Origin: Siphonodentalium dalli
Lineage: Eukaryota; Mollusca; Scaphopoda; Gadilida; Siphonodentaliidae
Assembly (NCBI GenBank): GCA_032622095.1
Contig: CP136061.1
Span: 262,542,077-262,606,076 of the forward strand
DNA length: 64,000 nucleotides
Direction of reading: 5' to 3'
Shown: positions 11,701-26,700 of the stretch, in pieces
How positions within the stretch are numbered: position 1 is the stretch's first letter
Layout of the letters: the number at the start of each line of letters is the position of its first letter
Translations under genes and position numbers: made by a program
The notes under the pieces: model-generated
Seen by the model: the letters and a program-made list of their open reading frames with translations, nothing else
The model's database searches: none
Told to the model about the DNA's origin: nothing

Positions 11701-14700
11701 TGATAACCTCATTTAAATTAGCTGAAATCAAAGGAAAATCTTCCAATTTCATACAATTGCTTATGAACTCACACGAAGAATCTGAATGTCAAAATTTAAC
11801 CATTTCTATTCTAAATACTCACTGATGAGTAGATCCTTTTGGAAATGTTCGTATAACAAGTTCAACAAACGTCGTCTGCTTTTATTACCTAAACACCCCA
11901 ACAAATGAATAATAGACTGTTCCGATGTATAATTTTATAACTGAGCGGGAGAATCTATTTAGCATAGAAAGTGTTAAATTAACTGAGATCACCCCTTTAT
12001 CATGGAAATGAAATTGATGGAATATATATACACTAGATATATATATATATATACCCGCCATATCAAATCCAGTCGTAAGTCGGGATTTTTTTACCCTGTG
12101 CCAATGCATTCTCTTATATATGCGAGTCGACCATAGGTCGCCTCGCATATATAAGAGAATGCATTGGCCTAACAATTGTTTTAAATAAATGTTTCTTACA
12201 ATTTTTAGGACATAAAATAAAAAACATCCATTACCCTGCAGGGAGCCCCACACATATATAGAAGCATATAGAAGAGTGTCGTCTGCTCATGTTTGTCTGG
12301 GGCTCTGTATGGGTGAAATTATAAAATTGTTAAAGAATACAAGAACAAATTATTAAAATTGTAAAAAATTGTTAGGCCAATGCATTCTCTTATATATGCG
12401 AGGCGACCTATGGTCGACTCGCATATATAAGAGAATGCATTGGCACAGGGTCAAAAAAATCCCGACTTACGACTGGATTTGATATGGCGGGTCACATATT
12501 TAAAATGTGAGGTATGGGAACATGTGCATGTGTGGGAATATATCTGGTGAGAATTGCGGAATATGGGAAAATGTGCTTGGAGTATATTAGGTGAGAATTG
12601 CTAAATGTTCAGTGCCAGGCAAATTGTGATGTGAATCCAGTTAAAACAATCCCTGTATTGTGAGATCTAGCATGGCATAGTCAACTCCAATCCATATTCT
12701 ATTCATTAGATATATATAATACATATTGTGAGATCTAACATGGCATGGCTCTATTTATTATATATAAAGGATCTCCAATAAGTTGGGATGTAAGATTTTA
12801 TGAAACGAGTTTGATAAATATGATTCACAACGAGTCGTAGACGAGTTGTGAATCAAATTTATCCAAGGAGATTCATAAAATCTTATATCCCAACATAACG
12901 AGTTGAAGATCTTGTAAATCACATAAAAAAAACTGGAGCTTTATTGCTTTTTAACAAATCAAAATCTTTAAAAGAAGCTTAAAAATGCATGTAAAATGTA
13001 TACATGCACGGCGTTGGCTGAGATGATTCACAACAGTATACGACTGTATTGTGCGCTCTGCCTTGCGACGAAACATATAGTCACCCGATGTGCCTCTTTG
13101 TTTTTGTGCATATTTTTGTCAGTGCAACGACATTGGACAATAATTGAACTTTAATGAATGAAGCAATCATTTTGCAATGTCTGGTATTGGTGTCAAGCAT
13201 GGCTTTTCTAAATAGTATTAATCTGCGCGATAATTTACTTGGCACGATGCCAAGTATACCGGGGAAGCACTTGGCGATTACTCACAAGTGACAGATAAGA
13301 AAATATCTAATGGATTTTTCAATGCTATTAGGGTTTTCATGTGATATATATATATTACGTATTGTCAGTTCTAACCTTTTCTATACTAAATACTCATTGA
13401 CGGGTAGTTCCCTTAGGAAAAGTTCAGATAATAAGTTTAATCTTTTCTATACTAAACACTCATTGAGTAGTAATTCCCTTAGGGAAATGTTTAGATAATA
13501 AGTTCAACAAAAGACCATAGGTCCTTTGTTGAATATATAATCTGAACATTTCCCACCAATGAATATGAATCATTCTGCTCTTGTATTATCTGTTTTTCTG
13601 TCTGTCGTTATCTGAACACCCCTCTAAATAAATAATAGACCATTCCAATATATACTATTATAACTGAGTGGGAGAATCCATTTAGTATAGATAGGGTTAC
13701 TAACTAATCAGCTGCTGGTATTGTGAGTGAGGAACAGCTATATGCATCTACATGTACTAGCCAATTAGGCCAAGTCTTCTCGGTCCACAACAGCTTGGGA
13801 TATCGGTTGGGATGCTGTAACAGCTTGGGATATCGGTTGGGATGCTGTAACAGCTTGGGATATCGGTTGGGATGCTGTAACAGCTTGGGATATCGGTTGG
13901 GATGCTGTTGCTCTGGACCGAGTCCTGCCCCGTTACTCTTCTATAACAGACTTTATGCCCAGAATCATGGCTGGGAATGATCTTGTTTGTATGGTTTCGG
14001 ATTATGTCAAATGGAAGCTTTGCGTATATGAACATAGAAGGCAGCTTTTCTCAAGCATGATGATATCAAACATGCATATATCAGAGGTCCGTTAAACATG
14101 CATATATCAGAGGTCCGTTAAACATGCATATATCAGAGGTCCGTTAAACATGCATATATCAGAGGTCCGTTAAACATGCATATATCAGAGGTCCGTTAAA
14201 CATGCATATATCAGAGGTCCGTTAAACATGCATATATCAGAGGTCCGTTAAACATGCATATATCAGAGGTCCGTTAAACATGCATATATCAGAGGTCCGT
14301 TAAACATGCATATATCAGAGGTCCGTTAAACATGCATATATCAGAGGTCCGTTAAACATGCATATATCAGAGGTCCGTTAAACATGCATATATCAGAGGT
14401 CCGTTAAACATGCATATATCAGAGGTCCGTTAAATGTCAAAGCAAGAGAATTATAAGTATACAAACCCCTGTTTTTCAGAGAATTTTGATCTGTCACGCT
14501 ATCAGAAAATGCTTGTAAACAATACATTAATCGATTGTATCATCACTATACCTTTTTCTATCACGGTAAATAATATATCAATTTGAAGACAGATTAATCG
14601 CGGACATGTCAGATGATTAATCTCATGAATGAGTTAAAGTGAATGCCCAGGCTCCACATGTAAATGTAGTATGTTTTTTGAATGAAAGTCCATTATAGAA

Positions 14701-17700
14701 TAGCAATGGGACGGGACTCGGTCCAAACAGCATTATCCCAACTGATATCCCAAGCTGTTATGGACAGAGAAGACTTGGTCTACTAGCCAATATATGGCAA
14801 TGAGTGATGGAATATATTAAAGAAGATATAATATGTGTATGCATCTACTGGCCAATATGGCGATGAGTGAGGGTATATAAGCTATAATAAATAATCTTAC
14901 TCTTGCATTTCACTGTAAAAGAGAAAGTTCTTTATAAATCTTCTTGTTAGGAAAATATTCATTGACCCTATAACCCAAAAACCATGAAGAAATTTATCTG
15001 AATATTAACCCTTTACCCAACAAACCGGCCAAAACTAAAGCTTCAACAGCCGAAAATATCTTCGGTCTGTCTCAATAGAACCATACAAATATGGATATCA
15101 TTGGAACCGGCTCCTTGACCACATTGTGATAGTTACAGTTATGCCCTGTGCCAATGCATTCTCTTATATATGCGAGTCGACCATAGGTCGCCTCGCATAT
15201 ATAAGAGAATGCATTGGCCTAAAAAAAATCTTTTTTTAACACTTTTTACCATTTTTTCTTACATTCTTTAACAATTTTATAATTTTTAATGTGTTAAGCC
15301 AATGCATTCTCTTATATATGCGAGGCGACCTATGGTCGACTCGCATATATAAGAGAATGCATTGGCACAGGGCCGTTCTGTTGGGTAAAGGGTTAACATG
15401 TTCTGCATAAAATAAACAAAACTCATGATAATATATCTCACATTGTGAGGATAAACTGATGTTGTTATAGTACTGTAGCATACATTGGTTAAAAAGGATA
15501 ATGATTTTTTCATTCAAATTGATTTCTTCCAAAATTCACAAATGGAGCACCTCCTTAACACTTTCATGATGGGAGCTGCGCTGGTGCAGCATTAACCCTT
15601 TCAGTGCCAGGGCCGATCTCATCGGCCCTAATTTACGGTCTGTAAAATCGGCCCTAAAAAATTGAAAAAAAAATGTTTTTTCTTTTTTTTTAGATTTTTT
15701 TGGGTTGAATTTTTTTTGGGTATGCTTAAGCATGCTATAGCGAATTTTAAAACAAACTGGATAAAACCTTAGGGGCATGTTATAACTCAAAACTATCACC
15801 AAGTATTCATAGTAATAATTTTGATGCCCATGAAAAACGTAAGATTCCCTGGCACTAAACCGACAAAATAAGTCTGTTAAAGAATATAAGAAAAAATTAT
15901 TAAAATTGTAAAAAATAATAATAAATTATGAAAAATTGTTAGGCCAATGCATTCTCTTATATATGCGAGGCGACCTATGGTCGACTCGCATATATAAGAG
16001 AATGCATTGGCACAGGGTATATGGGTTGATACAAAAATCCGACCTGGCACTGAAAGGGTTAAAGATCCTGTGCCAGTGTATTCGCTTATATATGCGAGTC
16101 TCCCATAGGGAGCTTCGCATATATAAGAAAATGCACTGGCTTACAATTTCAAGATATATATTGTTAGGCTAACGCATTCTCTTATATATGCGAGGCTCCC
16201 TATGGGAGACTCTCATATATAAGAGAATGCATTGGCACAGGGTTTTCAAAAAAATTCAGGAAGCTCCAGTCATGAAAGGGTTAAATGTGTAAACATGCTC
16301 AATTTTTTCAATCGAAAGTGAATTTGAAGCAACTACAATAGATGCTCAAATAGTACTGACATTATCTATCCATTCCCATTATCTGTTCAGTATCTGTATA
16401 ATCAGGGTTTCCGCTATAGCGGCAGGGGGTCCCCTTGACGGCCCCGTTCCCCTCGCCAAGTTTTCCCCTCCTGCCATACCCCAGGATATACTGCATGTCT
16501 ATAAAGGCATAAAGATGTTTAAAACTTCTGAATTTTGTTGGAATAGTACTAAGGAATTTTAAAAGGTGAATTTATTTTATATCTTGTGAGTGTACACACT
16601 CTAAACGCGTTGTTATACAGAAAATTGAAACAGGAAGTGATCGGAACTCACATCGCTAGAAGCTATGCCTTTGAGGCTGGTTAGTTACGTTGCGGTTAGT
16701 ACCCGGTTATGTTATGCAAAAGAGCAGTATTTTAATCGTACCTGTCATGTTTTATACCACAAAATATACTGTTCACTTTGTAATAGAGCGAGAGAGAAAT
16801 GTGGGAGTAGCCGCACCGGGCATCAAGGCATCTTACCACTGCCCACAAAGAATACTCATTGTCCAGATATGTAATCAGCCTTCTATATTTACACTGCAGC
16901 TGCTAAAATACATTCCGATTACGTTATGCATCCGAAATATCTGCTGGGTCTTCCACAGTGAGTCTTTTAACATTAATGAGCATGTTTAACCCGGGATCCA
17001 AATTACTGGTGTTCTGTACTTCGTAAATTAATTTATATCTAATAAATTTACTAGTTTTAAAGTTACAGGTACATGTATAAGGTTTGATAGCTTGGCACTT
17101 GGGCAGAAATGGAACAAAACAATCTGCCATTTTTACTCTCACACGATTCTATTGGCCGATATAATGAAAGTAGTTCAACCAGTGCTAAAACAGGCCACTT
17201 TTACCTGGATTTTTCCCCTTGACGGCTACCGGCCCCATTCCCCAACCCCCTAGCGGAAACCCTGGTATATTAGTTATGAAGGACAGAAATGTACTGCAGC
17301 ACAGGATGACAAATTATAACACTGCTCTATAATTTTCAATTTGAAAGGCGTGATGATTTTACTTTTCTTCATTTGGGGTTAGATGCATGACACATGCCCA
17401 GCATAACGACCTTAATGTAGGTGACTCTGATGAACTAAGGCCATTGTTTTTTATGTTGTTGGTTTATGGATCCCCTTCCTACCTAAAAAATCACCGGAGT
17501 AGAAAACAATTAAATTTTCAATCAGCGCTAATATAATTTCCTCAGTCTAATTTCCAATCAGAAGTAATCTTTCTGAACAATTGTAGCACTAACATATGTT
17601 GCTAATATTTTAACATTTCCCCCGAATGCCTTCTTTCATGTCTATTACAGACTTAATCATTTCACATTTACCACTAAAATTGATATGCAAATAAGATTTG

Positions 17701-20700
17701 TTTTTATCTTCCTACCTCATTTTTTTGATAAAATGAAAAAAATTAAAATTAAAAACCCATTTTATTTAAAATTCTTCCCTCCTCTTACTCTATCTTTAAA
17801 AATAAATATATAATAATAACCAACAAATAAAGTGGCCTCAAGAACTTTATTTCAGATCAAATTTGCTCAGAATTATTTAATTAGAACAAAAAAGACTAAT
17901 ATGCCTACCTTGTCATTTTCTCGTACTCATCGAAGGTCATCCAGCAATTAACCTTGCGCCTGATTACAGCGCGTCCTGTTGATAGGTTCTCCTTGGTAGC
18001 GGTAGCTGCCACCGAGTTTCTCTGTGGGTACTTATGTCTTGTGTCAATCATCAGCTTACCACTCTTTGACCTCTTAACTTTGTCCTTGTGTATGACCTCT
18101 ATTGGAGCGCGGGTGTGTTTCGGAGGATCAGCAAATGATGATGTCATCAGTGGCATTCCCGGAGCTGACACGCGCTTATTTATCGTGCTGTGTGGTTTAT
18201 CAGCTGGGTACAGGAACACTGAAGAAAAAAGAACACTGTATGCCAACAGACTTATTTGAACTCTTTAAACTCTTAACCCTTTACCCAACAAACCGGCTAA
18301 AACCGGCCAAATAAAGCTTCAACAGCCTAAAATATCTTCGGTCTGTCTCAATAGAACCATACAAATATGGATATCATTGGAACCGGTTCATTGACCACAT
18401 TGTGATAGTTACAGTTATGCCCTGTGCCAATGCATTCTCTTATATATGCGAGTCGACCATAGGTCGCCTCGCATATATAAGAGAATGCATTGGCCTAAAA
18501 AAAATCTTTTTTTACCATTTTTTCTTACATTCTTTAACAATTTTATAATTTTTAATGTGTTAAGCCAATGCATTCTCTCATATATGCGAGGCGACCTATG
18601 GTCGACTCGCATATATAAGAGAATGCATTGGCACAGGGCCGTTCTGTTGGGTAAAGGGTTAACCCTTCCAGGACTGGAGCATTCTGAAAATTTGAGAAAA
18701 CCATATACTAATGCATTCACTTATATATGTGAGTCTCTCCATTCACTCAATTGTCGGCATAGAAGCCAAATGTTGCCGAATGAACTTCTACTATGATCTG
18801 TAATTTCAGATGGGCCACGTTTCAAGATGTTATTCCGATCGAGGGAAATGAGTCTGTTAATATACAACAGAAAAAGAATAGTCATGCATGATATATATAA
18901 TGCATGGCTTGGAGATGACTATGCCAAAATAGTGGTCCGAGACGAGGATTTGTAATTTTCTGGTTAAGACTCGGATTGTAAGGTGAACCTATATTAAATT
19001 GGCAAAAAGCTGTTGTTTATGCTATTTTATCGGGCAGATTCTGGGGAACAATATATCCAAAATTTGCTTTGGGGAAAATTTTCTACATAACATTGAAATA
19101 GGGTCTTATTTATGGCTTTTTGTTTCAATTTTACAGTTCCTTATTAGTCCAGTCAAACTGATGGAAAGAAACGCCCATTCGTGAACGCATTTGCTATCCA
19201 ATGACTTTTGGCGGTTTTGAGTCTTGACTATACTCATATAATAACATATCCATAGAGTATGGATGCAAGTAGGTCTAACATTGTTATGTGTGGGACGAGA
19301 AAGATGTCAGACCAATAGGGTTGAAACGATTAATCGACTAGTCGTAGACGACGCTGAAATGTCAGAACGTCGACTCTGAATTTTGCCGTCGACTAGTCCG
19401 AATATAGTGTATTAGTTTCATGTATAACATTTTCATGTTGGATAAATATCAAGATGTTTACAGTATTATTTCCCAAATAAATTGGTGTGTATGCAGGGAA
19501 ATGCGCAATGCAATAGACCGTCATTGCATCAGTCATCAGTGTACGCCATGTACGATGAATTTTCCGTACAATGGTATGTTTGAAAGTTTTGATATCGGGT
19601 ACCGACTAGTCGACGCAACGCGACTTTTGGGCCTCGACTAGTCGACTCAGAAATTCACTAATCGTTTCAACACTACAGACCAACTTGCATCCATACTCTA
19701 TGGAACACAAGCAAATCAACATCCATTTCTTAAATATTTCACCTTTCTCTAGAAGACTTTTTGAGAGAGGGATGTTCCTCTCTTCGCACAGTTTGACGAT
19801 GTTGTGGTACTCTTCGAGTCGTTCTTGACGGAACTGATCGACCTTCTCAGCGACCTCACCTCCGAGCGTGGAGTTCATCATGTGTTTATCCATTGGTTTA
19901 TCACCACAGTTGATTACCCCAGGAAACTCATTCTCCTCAACCTTTCTCTCACCAGGGGTCAGCTGAATAATAAAAAAAGACACATGTAGTAGCAATCTCT
20001 ACCCAGAATGCACCAGTCATACTTCCTTTCTGACTCTGTCACTGGCTGGGTACTGGTCTTGTTTTCTATATTTAGCGCAGGTTTTTCTAGCCAAAATGGT
20101 GATATCGACCAGCCCGAAGTCAAATTACCTATGTGCTTTTAGAAATTCCCACACTAAAAACTTATTGACATAATGGAGTATTAGAGGGGTACTTTTGTTG
20201 ACGATTTTTGCACGCTCCTTAGCAAAATGGCAGCAAATTAGAAATCTTTTGTTGCCATGCATGTTGTTATCCATGTGCGTTTAGACTTTTGTGTTAATAA
20301 AATAATCGGAGAACCAAATCACACCATTTTGCAATATAGGTTCTAGTAGATATGTCTAATTTTGATACGCAGCAAAATATCAGATCTTTTGTACCCTGTT
20401 GTTACGTCGGGTACATTTCAGAAGTACAAATTCAGAAACTTAGAAAACATATTCCCTGAACTAACTTACAGCCCATGTGTATGTAGGGTACACATGATTA
20501 CTTCTGGTTATTTTAAGTTTACCTATTAGGTAATGTTACATTGGAAGTTCCCAAAGGGAACTTTTATTTTTTTTTGTTAGAAATTCCAAGGTACCTGGTT
20601 ACATTGGGTACAAATTAGAAAACATTCCCTGAACTAATTTACAGCCCATGGGTACATAGGGTACAAATGGTTACTTATGGTTACTTTACCTATAAGTTAA

Positions 20701-23700
20701 TGTTACATTTGTTACTTTTATTTTTATTTGTTAGAAATCCAAAGGTACCTGGTTACATTGAGTACAAATTAGAAAACATATTCCCTGGACTACTTTCAGG
20801 CCCATTTGCAAATAGGGTACACATGGTTACTTCCGGTTACTTTACCTATCAGTTATTGTTACATTTGTTACCTGGTTACAAATGGGAGACTTGCATATAT
20901 AAGAGAATGCACTGCCAAAGGATCTTTAATGCTTCACCAGCGCAGCTCCCGTCATGAGAGGATTATCTCCTCATTATATGAATACTTACATTGAGTCTCT
21001 CGAGACTGCGGCTTAGCACCACCTTATCATGCTTCCTGAGGTCAACCATGGCTTCCTCCGAACCCAATACAAACTGCTCAGGTCGAAGGTCAATCTCCGG
21101 AACTTCCAGTAAATGTGAACTGAGTTGCGATAAGTTTGACGCGCTTCTCTCGCTCTGGCTGAATGAGTTTTCTTTATGCTTCATATCGTCTCCTATAACA
21201 ATTTTAACCTGTTTGCCTGTCGATGAACTCGATCGACGAGCACCGTTAGGTACATCCCCATCCATATCTGTAGCAGGTTTCTCATGAACCATGACAGATT
21301 TACCTCCCTTCTGTGACCCGGAATGACCTGATTTGATTGACTTTTGACTTGCATGGGTGCTCTCCCTGCTTAGAGTTCCGTCCCTTGCTTTGGAATGTTT
21401 TGTCTGACTAGATTTCTGTTCTTTTTCTAAGGCATTTTCCTCTGAATCATTTGTCTTTTTCAGACTAATTTTCACTCTTTTTGCAAGTCGCTCTTTCTTC
21501 TGTTGGTTTGTCATACCAACATCACTGTATTCTGCATTGAATCCATTTTCTTTTTCTGCGAAGGTAAAAAAGTTAAAATTTCAAGTTAACAGTGAAGCAG
21601 TTAGATGATGGTTACAAGCTTCAAAATAGTATGTCTGTCATTTGCAGAATGAGGTCTCCAGAGTGTGAATTTAGTTACACTATCATGACACACATTCAAC
21701 TAGAATTACAGTGCAGAATAATGAGACTACACATAGAAAACACTGCCCCACAGCAAGCGACTGACAAACTTGCATATAAGGCAAGAAACGTGGTCAAAAA
21801 AATAAGGGTATGCATTTTTGTTGCCAGCAACATGATACAGACACTGTCGTCATTACATTTTCACGCAGTCCTCCCACGTAACGTGGTAAAAACCTGGTCA
21901 AAAATAGGGTATGCATTTCTGTTGCCAGCAACATGATACAAACACTGACATACCGGAAACAGGCAGTCACACGAAGTTACCCGAAGTGTGTATTTTTTTT
22001 ATTCCTGGTAATTCCCAGTGCTAATATTAAATGTAAACAAATGGCTGCCGCAATGCACAAGACATGATATCATCTCGATTGACATCTTTTCCTTGTTTAG
22101 CATACACAAAATCAGTGCAACATGCATCGTCAAGTGCAAAGGTTGTATTATATGTATGTTGTAGTTAGGTTGTTCCGTAATACTGTTAATTTGAGTGCGT
22201 ACAGGGCTATGTGAGCTTTAAATAGCAGTTTTAGTTCCGACTCTGAGAAAGTTTGTTAAAAATTGCTATATGGAATTGAGTCCTGAGAAAATATTGTTGA
22301 AAATTGCTTCGTAGCCCCGAAACGTGGTTACAGTGGCAACGAACGAGCGACTTGATATTTTTAAAGGCCCAGATACACGAATCATGTTGTCATCCCCAGT
22401 TAAAACAGCTCACCATGGCTGGATCATGATCAGGGTCCGCACTGACCAGAAAGTTTCACGTGTCAAATGCTGTGCCATTTACCATTTTGTTTTTGCACCA
22501 CTTTAGATTTGGGTGTGTCAGACAGACCGGCATAAACTCATAAACTCCAGTTTCCAGATTTGAGACCTAATGAGTCCGTATTGGGGAAACACATAATGCG
22601 ACAGGGCGACCATGGTTCATCCTGTCGGTTGAAAATGTTGTTATTTGACACTGAAAAGAAGCAATTTCCTTGCACCTGAGTGTCCCACGAAGCAATCCAA
22701 AGCTACGTATATTATGCAAGTCAATCATTTCCGTGGGTGCATTAATTCTGTTGATGGTATCCAAATAGTTAGTCATTTAATTACGTACGTAAGACTGCCG
22801 TCTGATTGAAGACTATATATATGAACGAGCTACGAGTTTAATACAGTGTTTACAAATTTATAACTTACAATAAGATTCCAACAGGTATATATAATGAATC
22901 TAATCACAAAAAAGCATCTATGCATTGACCAATAATACCTAGCAAGGAGAATTGAATAAAGTATTTCTTAGAATTTCAAGTAGCGTCAGTGAAAATGAAA
23001 CTGACAGGATTATTATGTTTTGTCAATCGTAAAACTATTTGTGCGCGGTGACGTCATACTGCAGGGTTTGTCTGCAGGAGATATTTATAGCGGCGAAATA
23101 CGAATGGTAGCGAAATCTTTCACCCGGAACGCGTAGCTTGTTCAATAGTCTGTATTAGTCCAACAACTGATGAACGCAGCTATAGAACATAGTTTTAGCC
23201 AACGTGTTATAAAATATAATTGAGTTTTTGGCGGGAAATGTGAACATGTGCGTCGTTGATTATTGTGCTTGGGGACCCAGGCGGGACAACGAAACTATTA
23301 TTGACCTTACTTTGACTTTATCTCCATTTATTTGTGTATGAGCGGGATTTCATGCAACGAGGGGGGAGGGTGGGCCTAGCGGAAACCCTGCTTTAACACT
23401 GTGCTGCTGTAACTTTCATATAATCTCACGGTTTGGAAAAATAACAGTTACAATAATACAATACATTATTTCAAAATGTTATGCCCGTAACCAGTAAGTA
23501 AATAGGCAAGTCTCATTTGTAAATCTCGCTAGCGAGTTTCTCGCTATGCTGGGTGTGTGTGTTCTATACCTGAATAGGCCTATCTCGTGGAGGTTTATAA
23601 CACACGAAATCACTGTGTTGACTTTACCAGCTCACCTTGTCATGACTTCCGAATCCATTCTATTCAAAACTAAATAAAATAATTGAATAGTTGCAGTTTA

Positions 23701-26700
23701 TTTTTATTGGAGATTAGTAATTGGTTGTATTCAAATGGTTTACATATATTATTCACCAGAAGCGATAAAGGCATACATATGGGGCTTACATAAGCTGTGA
23801 GTTAATGATACTGCTAATTGCCCGACTGTTTTAATTCGTGTCACACCAGGGAGCCATTCAATTCAATATTGTCGCAGTTATGTTGTTGATAGAGAGAAAA
23901 CATGTGTCTCAATTATTTGTACCAAAGGCAAAATACAGTAATGCTCTAAGTAATCGACTTCTTAACCACAGCAGAATTATGGGTAACTTTTCAGGATTTA
24001 GTCGGAAATATGGCTTGTTACCATTCATCGGAAAGTTCTCCCCGAGAGCTTTCCGATGAATGGCAACAAGCCATATTTCCGACTAAATCCTGAAAAGTTA
24101 CCCATAATTCTGCTGTGGTTAAGAAGTCAATGACTTAGAGCATTACTGTAGTTTGTGCCATTATCATTTGTGCAATTTTTGCAAACGACAGCGAACCCTG
24201 ATTATGATTGCACAAATGTTCACCCTTTTTACGTGGTATTTGTTTCGGGAATTTGTTTTACCCAGGTTTGCAAAATAATAATTTGTTTTACCCAGGTTCA
24301 CTGAAATTGTCTTTTTTTTACCCAGGTTGGGCAAAACACGTTTAGTTGTAATTTCAAAGTTGTCAACTGCATGGTTAAAGTATTTTGAGACAATGGTTGC
24401 GTTGAAATTTACCGTTATTTGTTGATTTTGTTTGTGGTCGACATTGGTGAAATGCCATTTCGCTGCCGATAAACAATGCCAAGCTCAAGTTATATAATGA
24501 ATATGGGTACCGAGAAATGAGATTTGCCCAACCTGGGTAAAAAATGTCAATTTCAGTGAACCTGGTAATTAAATTCCCAATAAAAATTCTGAATAAAATG
24601 GGTAAAAGAAATCCCGAAACAATGAAATAATGACCAATTCAGCATTACTAGGCTTACCATCTTCCACGGAGTAAACGCTTGAGAATGTTGGATCGCGGAA
24701 CAATTCCTTCCGTTTATTCTCAAATCTCTCCTTCTTCAGATCCTTCATTCCTTTAGAAATCTCTCTGTAGTCGAGTTGGTCATTCATATCTGTATCCAGG
24801 GCCATAACCAGATCTTCTAACAACATATCAGTGATTGGGAATTCATGCTGAAATTCATTCAAATGTTGAGTTAAAGAAAAAATTAAGATAAACTCAAATA
24901 CAAATACAATCTAAACTTTGAAAATAGAGAAATAACCACTATGATATAATCCAGCAGGCTCGCATCTTTGCAAGTTTCTAATATCTTTGTTCAACAAGAA
25001 ATCTAAAGAATCTATTTGAGAAATCATGTTTTCAGTCATAAGGACTCTACTATTATTATGTTTTTAGGAAAGTAGAATTCAAATTACATGCTATGCATAG
25101 TTAAAACATTGGAATAAAATATGATACACCGAGACTGTACTGGTAAGATCTTGTCACCATGGTAACCATGTATCTTTATATCATGCTTAATCCAGTAATA
25201 CAATCCATCAAATGAGATGTTGTTCATTAAATCTATACCTCAAGGATAATGAATGAATGGAATTTAAGAGAGTGCAAACAATGAACAAAACAAAAAAGAA
25301 TTGGGTTTTATTATAAAAATAACACAGAAATACAAAAGTAACCATTCAATCGAAAATAACACATGCCATTATTAAAGTCTTTGCAACATTTTCCTCTGTA
25401 GCTTCCATTTGTTAAAACATTAAATTTTAATTGGGGTTCACGTCTCCCATATTCTATCCCTATGTTTTATATAAAAGCCTGATATTCAGCAATATTTCAC
25501 CTCACCCAGAAATGGAGCCTTCTGATTGGTCGAGAGCTGTGTTCTACATGTATATGGTCTAGTGTTGTGCATAGTATCGTGCTAAAATTACTAGTAGCAC
25601 ACAACTATACCAAACACGAATGCAAAAAGCAATAAACAGAGACAAAATAAACTCGAGAAAATAAATACGGACATGTATCCTGATGTATCCACCAATTTAG
25701 TAAGAAGTGCCCAAATTAAATTAAAACATTACTGTGAACACTTTTTGCACAGGAATGACATCAGCTTGCGAAGTGGCAACATTCGGTTTATTTCACCTTG
25801 TGGTAAAGTTTTGGTTTTATATTGTGCATTCAAAATAGAAATGAAATATTACGCGCAGGGACCAGCCAGGGGTAAAATTTTAGGGAGAAGTGACTTCTCC
25901 CTCTGGAGATTTTAGGGAGAAGTGACTTCTCCCTCTGGAGATTTTAGGGAGAAGTGACTTCTCCCTCTGGAGATTTTAGGGAGAAGTCAGGGGAAAATAG
26001 GGAGAAGTGGGGAGACTCAAAGTCTCAATTATCAATTATATTACCAGATTGTTTTCTTTTTTGGGGGTTAAAACTAGGCTGTTTTGTCAATGAATTTGAA
26101 TGAATAATAATTATTAATAACAAACATATATTGATAATCAAAAAGTTATCCTCTTAATATGTGAATGTACTTAGTAAATAATTTGTAATAGTAAACACAA
26201 AATTATTGATTATAGCAAAATAAGTATTGATCCTATATTATGATCATTTACACCACCAAATAAACTCTCAGCTTAATCCACCAGCAATACAACAGGCTTC
26301 AGTATGTGTGACATATACTGACTTGTGTGTTTAATTTCATAACAATCTACCTTGGAGTGTCCATGGTACACAGGTGTGATAACTAGGGCCCCACTATGGC
26401 CACTAATGGATTGAATAACAGGTGTCAATACACTAATTAAGACAAAACCAAGTTGGACAATATATTCATCATATGGCATTCTAAGTGCCAAATGTATACT
26501 CCTATGTCATGGTCCTATATTATACTATAACTATTATTATATTTAAAAAAAATTTTTTTTTTTTTTTTTTTTTTTACAAGGAGACTTCAACTTCGCCCTA
26601 GAGCCTTAGTAGGGCGAAATTGGCGGCTCTAGGGCGACTATTTCGCCTATGTCGCCCCCTCGGCTGGTCCCTGATTAATTTACGCGTTTTGGATTATAGA

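Larger units (their letters stand above)
13730..14805. repeat. Large foldback with tandem arrays in arm and loop
   Basis: The left arm (GCCAAGTCTTCTCGGTCCA, then CAGCTTGGGATATCGGTTGG, then GGACCGAGTCCTGCCCC) returns in reverse complement at about 14708-14790. The left arm holds four copies of a 30-bp unit (13791-13910); the right arm has one. The loop contains the 26-bp array at 14068-14431. The whole lies in intron 5. Confidence 0.82.

Noticed and set aside
14068-14431. CRISPR-like array of 26-bp units
   Set aside because: There are no spacers; it is a simple tandem repeat.
16403-17264. Clean 8-bp hAT target duplication
   Set aside because: The flanks match in only 6 of 7 bases after a shift, so the duplication is not claimed.
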